In this document: positions 1-6,123 of the stretch, in pieces
Layout: every line of letters begins with the position of its first letter
How positions within the stretch are numbered: the first letter of the stretch is position 1
Assembly (NCBI GenBank): GCA_047621345.1
Contig: JBLHLW010000008.1
Location: forward strand, 1-64,000
DNA length: 64,000 nt
Source of the DNA: Actimicrobium sp047621345
GTDB lineage: Bacteria > Pseudomonadota > Gammaproteobacteria > Burkholderiales > Burkholderiaceae_D
Direction of reading: 5' to 3'
The notes under the pieces: model-generated
What the model saw: the letters and a program-made list of their open reading frames with translations, nothing else
Database searches by the model: none
Told to the model about the DNA's origin: nothing
Program-made: the position numbers and the translations under genes

Positions 1-157
1 TGCTGATTGTTGACAAGAGGCGTAAAATATCACGGATGTATTATCCGCCGGGTTAATAGACAACTTGCGAGGCGGCCTATAAATTTTGCTAAAGCGTCGC
101 AGGCTCATTCGATTGGCCGCGACACGGTCACCGATATTGCAATTACAGGAGCCTGTT

Positions 158-1321
158 ATGGCACATGAATACCTTTTTACCTCCGAATCTGTTTCGGAAG
201 GCCATCCAGACAAAGTTGCCGATCAGATATCCGACGCGATCCTCGATGCAATCCTCGAGGTCGACCCGCAAGCACGCGTTGCTGCAGAAACTCTGTGCAA
301 CACAGGCTTGGTGATCCTCGCTGGTGAAATCACCACGCATGCCAACATCAACTACATCGATGTCGCTCGCGCCACCCTCAAGCGGATTGGCTACGACAAT
401 GCAGACTACGGCATCGACTATAAGAGTTGTGCCGTCATGGTCTGCTATGACAAGCAGTCACTTGATATCAAGCAAGGCGTCGATGAAGGCACTGGTACCG
501 ACCTCGATCAGGGCGCCGGTGACCAGGGTCTGATGTTCGGCTACGCTTGCGATGAAACCCCTGAGCTGATGCCGGCTGCCATTTATTACGCCCATCGTAT
601 TGTCGAACGACAGTCTCAACTCCGCAAGGATGGACGTTTGGCTTGGCTGCGTCCAGACGCCAAGTCGCAGGTGACGCTGCGCTATGTCGATGGCAGGCCA
701 GTTGGAATTGACACTATCGTGCTATCGACCCAGCATGCGCCAGAAATGCAGCATAAGGACATCGAGGAAGCTGTCATCGAGATGATTATCAAGCCGGTGG
801 TGCCGCAAGAATGGCTGGATGGAACGCGTTATCTGATTAATCCAACAGGGCGCTTTGTTATCGGTGGTCCGCAAGGTGACTGTGGTCTGACGGGCCGCAA
901 GATCATTGTCGATACCTACGGCGGTGCTGCACCGCATGGTGGCGGCGCGTTTTCCGGCAAGGACCCCACCAAGGTCGATCGCTCTGCCGCTTATGCCGGG
1001 CGCTATGTTGCAAAAAATATCGTTGCTGCTGGTCTGGCATCGCGTTGCCAGATCCAAGTGTCGTATGCGATTGGCATTGCCAAACCGACCTCTGTCATGG
1101 TGACCACGTTTGGTACTGGCAAGATCAGTGACGAAAAGCTAGCGCAACTGGTGATGGAGCACTTTGACCTTCGTCCCAAAGGAATCGTACAGATGCTCGA
1201 TCTTTTGCGTCCGATCTACCTGAAAACAGCGGCCTACGGCCACTTTGGTCGCGAAGAGCCAGAATTTAGCTGGGAGCGTACGGACCGTGCGGCAGCGTTG
1301 CGCGCATCGTCCGGACTATAA
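158..1321 (+). CDS. metK: S-adenosylmethionine synthase
   Basis: Makes S-adenosylmethionine from methionine and ATP in the cytoplasm, the methyl donor that the downstream ahcY and metF recycle. The 387-residue product has the usual family length, opens with MAHEYLFTSESVSEGHPDK (substrate-binding loop with the conserved His and Asp), and contains the GAGDQGLMFGYA hexapeptide region and the glycine-rich GGGAFSGKDPTKVDRSAAY P-loop-like segment. The open frame extends upstream to position 86, but the ATG at 158 is preceded by an aggag ribosome site (147-151) and matches family N-termini, so the longer start was rejected. It is probably the first gene of a methyl-cycle region; the ahcY riboswitch lies 1 kb downstream. 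Identity is near certain. Confidence 0.98.
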   Translation: MAHEYLFTSESVSEGHPDKVADQISDAILDAILEVDPQARVAAETLCNTGLVILAGEITTHANINYIDVARATLKRIGYDNADYGIDYKSCAVMVCYDKQSLDIKQGVDEGTGTDLDQGAGDQGLMFGYACDETPELMPAAIYYAHRIVERQSQLRKDGRLAWLRPDAKSQVTLRYVDGRPVGIDTIVLSTQHAPEMQHKDIEEAVIEMIIKPVVPQEWLDGTRYLINPTGRFVIGGPQGDCGLTGRKIIVDTYGGAAPHGGGAFSGKDPTKVDRSAAYAGRYVAKNIVAAGLASRCQIQVSYAIGIAKPTSVMVTTFGTGKISDEKLAQLVMEHFDLRPKGIVQMLDLLRPIYLKTAAYGHFGREEPEFSWERTDRAAALRASSGL

Positions 1322-1352
1322 CGATGAAGTCAGGAACGGTGCTGGAGGCGGC

Positions 1353-2282
1353 GTGCTTGAGATAGTCTGCAGACGAGTGGCTATCTTAGGCATACTCATG
1401 TGTCACGTCACGCTCTCTCTTGCCACGCCTTCGCCGGCGGCTAGCCAGGGGGCTTGGTGCAAGCGTCTGGCTGCACGATTGCCGGACGTGTCGACCGCAG
1501 CCTGTCAGGCTAGTAATCTGCAGCCTTCCGGCGGCATGTCTACTAATGGCTTTCCTATTTTGTCGCGGCAAATTTCCGCTGCTGACCGGGACGGGCACAA
1601 GCCATTGCGCGTCATGTTGCTAGGCGGGATACATGGTGACGAGCTGACGGCATCCGCAGTCGTGTTCAAGTGGCTGCAGCAAATGCACATTCCTTTGGCG
1701 CGAGAGTTCGTTTGGGATGTGGTGCCCGTTTTGAACCCGGATGGATTGCTGGCCGCCAGGCCCAGTCGTGTCAACGCCCGCGGTGTGGATCTCAACCGCA
1801 ATTTTCCGACTCCAGGCTGGCAACAGGAAGCGCCACGGTACTGGGCCAAGACAACGGCCAGCGACCCGCGTCGTTTTCCCGGTAAAGGACCCTTGTCGGA
1901 ATCGGAGACCCGCTGGTTGAAGACAGAAATTGACCGTTTCAAGCCTAACGTGATTGTTTCGGTGCATGCCCCATTCGGGGTGCTTGATTTCGATGGCCCA
2001 GCGCCGGTGCCGGAGCGATTTGGCCGATTGCAATCCAATCGCGTGGGTGTGTACCCTGGTTCGTTGGGTAATTACAGCGGCTTGCATCGAAACATCCCGG
2101 TCATCACGATCGAACTGCCCAATGCACAAGCGATGCCACCTGCCAAAGAGATAGACCGCATCTGGATCGATATGCTGACCTGGATTAAATTGAATGTGCA
2201 ACAACCCAAAGAGTTGCCCCAAGCGCAGAAGCCGGCCGTGCGAGTGGCGACAAGTGCCGAAAAAAAAGCGAGCCAGAATTGA
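1353..2282 (+). CDS. M14-family zinc peptidase, probably secreted murein peptide amidase
   Basis: A zinc carboxypeptidase-fold (M14) enzyme of about 309 residues, likely trimming peptidoglycan peptides or other peptides in the periplasm. The zinc-binding GIHGDE motif, the NPDG and VDLNRNFP substrate-binding motifs, a downstream zinc-ligand His (SVHAP) and the catalytic Glu in TIELP are all present, so it should be active. The best start is GTG 1353, with a ggagg ribosome site at 1344-1348. It gives an N-terminus with arginines (CRR), a hydrophobic stretch (AILGILMCHVTLSLA) and a small-residue cleavage region, a plausible Sec signal. ATG 1398 would leave a weak signal. It sits 31 bases after metK on the same strand. 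The family call is firm; substrate is inferred. Confidence 0.85.
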   Translation: MLEIVCRRVAILGILMCHVTLSLATPSPAASQGAWCKRLAARLPDVSTAACQASNLQPSGGMSTNGFPILSRQISAADRDGHKPLRVMLLGGIHGDELTASAVVFKWLQQMHIPLAREFVWDVVPVLNPDGLLAARPSRVNARGVDLNRNFPTPGWQQEAPRYWAKTTASDPRRFPGKGPLSESETRWLKTEIDRFKPNVIVSVHAPFGVLDFDGPAPVPERFGRLQSNRVGVYPGSLGNYSGLHRNIPVITIELPNAQAMPPAKEIDRIWIDMLTWIKLNVQQPKELPQAQKPAVRVATSAEKKASQN

Positions 2283-2314
2283 TTTGCAGCAACTGAATAT
2301 TTTTTTAATTACGT

Positions 2315-2320
2315 TATAAT
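2315..2320 (+). promoter_or_regulatory. -10 element of the ahcY promoter
   Basis: A perfect TATAAT lies six to ten bases before the first stem of the SAH riboswitch, which places the expected transcription start at the aptamer's 5' end. The -35 region is poor: only a CTGAAT-like hexamer 16 bases upstream. The call rests on the hexamer and its position relative to the riboswitch. Confidence 0.65.
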
Positions 2321-2325
2321 TCGGT

Positions 2326-2405
2326 CTCCAAGGAGCGTTGCAGCCGGACTTGCGTCAGCAAGCCGGGTCAGGCTTGGAGTCACCACCCCCGCAACTGCGC
2401 TCACG
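2326..2405 (+). promoter_or_regulatory. S-adenosylhomocysteine (SAH) riboswitch
   Basis: The ahcY leader folds as an SAH riboswitch. P1 pairs CTCCAAG (2326-2332) with CTTGGAG (2373-2379). A P2 hairpin (CCGG-A-CTTGC, GTCA loop, GCAAG-CCGG) spans 2344-2366. Pseudoknot-type pairings link GAGCG and GTTGC (2333-2341) with GCAAC (2391-2395) and CGCTC (2398-2402), the last inside the family's conserved GCGCTCAC end. The family is known upstream of ahcY in many beta- and gammaproteobacteria and switches expression on when SAH accumulates. The AAAGGAGG ribosome site follows at 2423-2430. It should govern ahcY, the small membrane gene and metF together. Confidence 0.93.
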
Positions 2406-2435
2406 TTTCTTTTTTTCTAACGAAAGGAGGGCGTG

Positions 2436-3875
2436 ATGAACGCCGCAGTGTTAAACCCTCAAGTCGCAGTACTCAAAGATTATTTCGTTGCAGACCTCAG
2501 TCTCGCTGAGTGGGGCCGCAAGGAAATCCGCATCGCTGAAACCGAAATGCCCGGTCTGATAGCCATCCGCAACGAATACGCGGCAGCGCAGCCACTCAAG
2601 GGTGCGCGTATCACCGGCTCCATCCACATGACTATCCAGACCGCCGTGCTGATCCAGACATTGGAAGCGCTCGGTGCGCAGGTACGTTGGGCTTCATGCA
2701 ATATTTATTCAACGCAAGATCATGCCGCGGCCGCTATTGCAGCCGATGGCACGCCGGTATTTGCTTTCAAAGGTGAATCACTCGACGAATACTGGGAATT
2801 CACCCACCGTATTTTCGAATGGCCTGCGAACGCCGATGGCGAGCAGCATGCCAACATGATTCTTGATGACGGTGGCGACGCGACCCTGTTGCTGCACCTC
2901 GGTACCCGTGCCGAGCAAGATGCTTCTGTGCTGGACAATCCCGCTTCGGAAGAAGAAATTTGCTTGTTTGCGTCGATCAAAAAGCGTCTCGCTTCGCACC
3001 AAGGCTGGTATTCGAGCCGTTTGGCCAAAGTCATGGGTGTAACGGAAGAAACCACGACCGGCGTGCATCGGCTGTATCAGATGTTCAAGGACGGAAAACT
3101 GGCTTTCCCAGCGATCAACGTCAATGATTCCGTTACCAAATCGAAGTTCGACAATCTCTACGGTTGCCGTGAATCGCTGGTAGATGGCATTAAGCGTGCG
3201 ACCGATGTCATGATCGCCGGCAAAGTCGCTGTCGTCGCTGGTTACGGTGACGTTGGTAAAGGTTCGGCGCAGGCACTCCGTGCTTTGTCAGCGCAAGTCT
3301 GGGTGACCGAAATCGATCCAATTTGCGCACTGCAAGCGGCGATGGAAGGGTATCGCGTTGTGACGATGGACTATGCGGCAGAGCACGCCGACATTTTCGT
3401 TACGGCAACCGGTAACTACCACGTGATTACGCTTGAGCACATGGTCAAGATGAAGGATCAGGCTATCGTCTGCAATATCGGTCACTTCGACAACGAGATC
3501 GAAATTGAGGCATTGAAGCAGTACACCTGGGAGAACATCAAGCCGCAAGTCGACCACGTCATTTTCCCCGACGGCAAGCGCATCATCTTGCTGGCCGAAG
3601 GTCGCCTGGTCAATCTTGGTTGCGGTACCGGCCATCCGTCTTATGTGATGAGTTCGTCGTTCGCTAACCAAGTCATCGCGCAGATCGAGTTGTTTTGCAA
3701 CATTGACAAATATCCGGTTGGTGTTTATACCTTGCCCAAGCATTTGGACGAAAAAGTCGCCCGTTTGCAATTGCAAAAGTTGAACGCACAGTTGTCTGAA
3801 TTGACCCCTGAGCAAGCCAGTTACATCGGCGTGCAACAAGCCGGTCCGTACAAGCCTGAGCAATACCGCTACTGA
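2436..3875 (+). CDS. ahcY: Adenosylhomocysteinase (SAH hydrolase)
   Basis: NAD-dependent hydrolysis of S-adenosylhomocysteine to homocysteine and adenosine, relieving product inhibition of methyltransferases. At 479 residues it has the long proteobacterial form. Visible motifs are the substrate region GSIHMTIQTAVLIQTL, the NVNDSVTKSKFDNLYGCRES segment with the Lys and Asp that contact adenosine, the NAD-binding VAGYGDVGKGSAQAL loop and the C-terminal KPEQYRY tail that closes the site in the oligomer. The frame also offers GTG at 2433, but ATG 2436 has proper spacing from AAAGGAGG (2423-2430). The riboswitch in its leader makes it SAH-inducible. Confidence 0.98.
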   Translation: MNAAVLNPQVAVLKDYFVADLSLAEWGRKEIRIAETEMPGLIAIRNEYAAAQPLKGARITGSIHMTIQTAVLIQTLEALGAQVRWASCNIYSTQDHAAAAIAADGTPVFAFKGESLDEYWEFTHRIFEWPANADGEQHANMILDDGGDATLLLHLGTRAEQDASVLDNPASEEEICLFASIKKRLASHQGWYSSRLAKVMGVTEETTTGVHRLYQMFKDGKLAFPAINVNDSVTKSKFDNLYGCRESLVDGIKRATDVMIAGKVAVVAGYGDVGKGSAQALRALSAQVWVTEIDPICALQAAMEGYRVVTMDYAAEHADIFVTATGNYHVITLEHMVKMKDQAIVCNIGHFDNEIEIEALKQYTWENIKPQVDHVIFPDGKRIILLAEGRLVNLGCGTGHPSYVMSSSFANQVIAQIELFCNIDKYPVGVYTLPKHLDEKVARLQLQKLNAQLSELTPEQASYIGVQQAGPYKPEQYRY

Positions 3876-3899
3876 TCCATCCCGGCTTCTTGCCAACTA

Positions 3900-3942
3900 C
3901 CGCTTCGAGACGGCTTAACGGCCGGAGCGAGGCGGTTTTTTT
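3900..3942 (+). terminator. Intrinsic terminator or attenuator after ahcY
   Basis: CCGCTTCG at 3900-3907 pairs with CGAGGCGG at 3928-3935 (one G-U pair), followed directly by seven T. It lies only 20 bases before the next gene of the same operon. It probably trims transcription into the membrane-protein gene and metF rather than ending the operon completely. Confidence 0.7.
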
Positions 3943-3961
3943 AATTCAACACGGAATTTTC

Positions 3962-4315
3962 ATGCGCCTGCTTGTCACCTGGTTCATCAATGCCGCTGCT
4001 CTGTTAGCGCTGCCCTTCCTGATGCGTTCGGTCAGCGTCGACAGTCTGGGCGCGGCACTAGTTGCCGCGCTGGTGCTGGGCTTGGTCAACACGCTGATCC
4101 GGCCTTTGCTTCTGCTGCTGACGTTGCCGGTTACCTTCCTCACTCTGGGCCTGTTCATCTTCGTCATTAACGGCCTGATGTTCTGGGGCGTAGCCCAGCT
4201 GGTCGGCGGTTTTCATGTTGCAGGTTTTGGTTCAGCTATTCTGGCCGCTGTTGTCTACAGCATTATTTCGTGGGCCCTGTCTTCCCTGATACTCGACAAA
4301 AATGACCCCTCCTGA
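3962..4315 (+). CDS. Phage holin family 4-type (PF04020-like) small membrane protein
   Basis: A 117-residue integral membrane protein with about four hydrophobic helices, rich in Leu, Val and Ala. The NTLIRPLLLLLTLPVTFLTLG segment is typical of the bacterial family labelled phage holin 4-2. These proteins are chromosomal and not evidently phage-derived; their function is unknown. ATG 3962 gives the first helix directly, and the frame's earlier starts lie inside the terminator. It is wedged between ahcY and metF, and its last 14 bases overlap metF, so the two are probably translationally coupled. This ahcY-membrane protein-metF order recurs in betaproteobacteria, which hints at a link with methyl-group metabolism that has not been shown. 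Confidence 0.85.
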   Translation: MRLLVTWFINAAALLALPFLMRSVSVDSLGAALVAALVLGLVNTLIRPLLLLLTLPVTFLTLGLFIFVINGLMFWGVAQLVGGFHVAGFGSAILAAVVYSIISWALSSLILDKNDPS

Positions 4316-5153
4316 TTTCAGTATTGAATTTTTCCCGCCCAAGACTGCCGAGGGCGCCGAGAAATTGCGAGCCACCCGTACCAGGATGGCGACCCTTAAT
4401 CCCAAATATTTTTCAGTGACCTTCGGTGCCGGTGGAAGTACCCAGCAAGGCACGCTTGATACGGTGCTCGCTATTCGCAGTGAAGGCTACCAGGCCGCGC
4501 CGCATATTTCCTGCTTGGGTAGCTCGCGCGCGCGCCTACGCGAAATTCTTGCCGAATACCGCGTCCATGGTATTGACCGGTTAGTCGCGTTGCGAGGCGA
4601 TTTGCCGAGTGGCTACGGCGCAACGGATACCGCGTCTGGCGAATTTCGTTATGCCAGCGAACTGGTGGAGTTCATTCGTGCCGAGTCGGGCGACTGGTTT
4701 CATGTCGAAGTGGCCGCCTACCCGGAAATGCACCCACAGGCGCGCTCGCCATCGGATGATATGCAGCATTTCGTGCGCAAGGTGAGTGCGGGTGCTGATG
4801 CCGCGATTACCCAGTATTTTTATAACGCCGATGCGTATTTCCGGTTTGTTGATGACGCGCGCAAACACGGCGTGGACGTGCCCATTGTCGCCGGCGTCAT
4901 GCCGATCACGAATTACATGCAGTTGATGCGGTTTTCTGATATGTGCGGCGCAGAGATTCCTCGCTGGATACGGCTCGCGCTAGCCAGTTATGGCGATGAC
5001 ACGGAATCCATCCGGGCCTTCGGACTGGATGTCGTGACAGCGATGTGCGAGAGGTTGTTGACGGGCGGCGCACCCGGACTGCACTTTTATTCGCTCAATC
5101 AGGCTGGCCCAACGATGGCAATTTGTCAGCGGCTTCAGCCATCGCTAGTCTGA
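4302..5153 (+). CDS. metF: Methylenetetrahydrofolate reductase
   Basis: FAD-dependent reduction of 5,10-methylene-THF to 5-methyl-THF, which supplies the methyl group for homocysteine remethylation. The 283-residue protein is a single TIM-barrel domain of normal bacterial length. It starts with the FSIEFFPPKT motif carrying the catalytic Glu and has FSVTFGAGGST, LVALRGDLPSG (folate and FAD loop), VAAYPEMHPQA and ITQYFYNADAYFRFVDD. The ATG at 4302 lies within the preceding gene. With ahcY it closes the SAH-to-methionine route, so control by the upstream SAH riboswitch makes metabolic sense. Confidence 0.97.
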   Translation: MTPPDFSIEFFPPKTAEGAEKLRATRTRMATLNPKYFSVTFGAGGSTQQGTLDTVLAIRSEGYQAAPHISCLGSSRARLREILAEYRVHGIDRLVALRGDLPSGYGATDTASGEFRYASELVEFIRAESGDWFHVEVAAYPEMHPQARSPSDDMQHFVRKVSAGADAAITQYFYNADAYFRFVDDARKHGVDVPIVAGVMPITNYMQLMRFSDMCGAEIPRWIRLALASYGDDTESIRAFGLDVVTAMCERLLTGGAPGLHFYSLNQAGPTMAICQRLQPSLV

Positions 5154-5254
5154 GCTGCCATTCCGGTAGATAATTATTGAGCACCGAAAGTAACGACCTG
5201 AATTGACTTTAGATAGTTGCACTTGCTCCTATAGACCGCTACCCTGAAAAGGCT

Positions 5255-5300
5255 GTCAGTGCGCCCGACTCCGGAAGCCGCAGCGGGCGTGGTCACTGAC
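5255..5300 (+). promoter_or_regulatory. Long stem-loop in the leader of the RsbQ-type gene
   Basis: GTCAGTG-CGCCCG at 5255-5267 pairs with CGGGCG (5284-5289) and CACTGAC (5294-5300), a 13-base-pair stem with a 4-base bulge and a 16-base loop. There is no T-run, so it is not an ordinary terminator. It ends 20 bases before the start codon and just ahead of the aaaggg ribosome site. It may control translation or mark the end of metF mRNA. It matches no riboswitch class I can recognise. The rest of 5154-5319 shows nothing further. Confidence 0.5.
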
Positions 5301-5319
5301 CCGCCGGTAAAGGGTTTTC

Positions 5320-6123
5320 ATGACTATCGTCAGTAGAAATAATGTCCGGATCAGTGGCCATGGCCAGCGGCCGATGCTCTTTGCGCACGGCTTCGGATGT
5401 GATCAGGTCATGTGGCGTTTTGTCAGTCCGGCATTCGAGCCGGACTATCGGGTCGTGCTGTTCGATTATGTCGGTGCTGGGTACTCCGATCTGGATGCTT
5501 ATGATCCACAACGTTATGGCACGTTGGACGGTTATGCCCGCGATGTTGTCGAAATTTGCGAAACCCTCGATTTGCGTGATGTGATCCTGGTCGGACATTC
5601 TGTCAGCAGCATGATTGGTCTGCTCGCGGCAAAAGTGATGCCAGAGCGGATTTCCCAATTGGTGATGATTTGCCCGTCGCCGCGCTACGTCAACGACCCG
5701 CCTGATTATTACGGTGGTTTCGAGCGTGCCGACATCGAGGGCCTGCTAGACATGATTGATCGTAACCAGACTGGTTGGACCAGCCAGTTGGCGGGCATGG
5801 TGGCGGGCAATCCCGATCGCCCTGAATTTGCCGGAGAGCTTGACGCTAATTTCTGCGCGATGGATCCGTTAGTTGCGCGCCGTTTCGCTGCGGCGACTTT
5901 TCTGGCGGATAACCGCAGTGATCTGGCCGAGGTCAAACAGCCAGTACAGATACTCCAATGTACGCAAGATATCGTCGCGCCGTTGGCAGTGGGAGCTTAC
6001 ATGCATCGCCATATGGCCAACAGTACGTTGATGCAAATGGACGCTTTCGGACACTGTCCGCAACTTAGTCATCCGAAAGAAACAATCGCAATGATCCGTG
6101 ACTACCTGACTCGTAGCAGTTGA
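5320..6123 (+). CDS. RsbQ/KAI2-type alpha/beta hydrolase, likely signalling partner
   Basis: A 267-residue cytosolic alpha/beta hydrolase of the RsbQ class, with no signal peptide. The triad is visible: Ser94 in GHSVSSM, Asp217 in TQDIVAP and His245 in FGHCPQLSH, almost the same numbering as the known RsbQ triad of Bacillus subtilis. In that system RsbQ acts with the PAS-domain phosphatase RsbP, and plant relatives (D14, KAI2) are small-molecule receptors. Here the stop codon at 6121-6123 directly abuts the GTG of the PAS-GGDEF-EAL gene, so the two are surely co-translated. I infer that the hydrolase generates or senses a ligand read by the PAS domains. The class call is firm, the role inferred. 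Confidence 0.85.
   Translation: MTIVSRNNVRISGHGQRPMLFAHGFGCDQVMWRFVSPAFEPDYRVVLFDYVGAGYSDLDAYDPQRYGTLDGYARDVVEICETLDLRDVILVGHSVSSMIGLLAAKVMPERISQLVMICPSPRYVNDPPDYYGGFERADIEGLLDMIDRNQTGWTSQLAGMVAGNPDRPEFAGELDANFCAMDPLVARRFAAATFLADNRSDLAEVKQPVQILQCTQDIVAPLAVGAYMHRHMANSTLMQMDAFGHCPQLSHPKETIAMIRDYLTRSS

Noticed and set aside
1..157. SAM-responsive riboswitch or clean promoter upstream of metK
   Set aside because: A TTGACA is present at 10-15 but no -10 hexamer at proper spacing (candidates are 7 or 23 bases away), and I see no SAM-II, SAM-I or SAM-IV signature.
3962..4315. Prophage remnant suggested by the holin-like name
   Set aside because: The protein is a chromosomal membrane family inside a conserved methyl-cycle operon; no phage genes lie near it.
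5154..5319. Cobalamin or c-di-GMP riboswitch in the RsbQ leader
   Set aside because: Some pieces look suggestive (CTGAAAAGG, CACTGAC), but the conserved cores of both classes are missing; only the stem-loop is reported.
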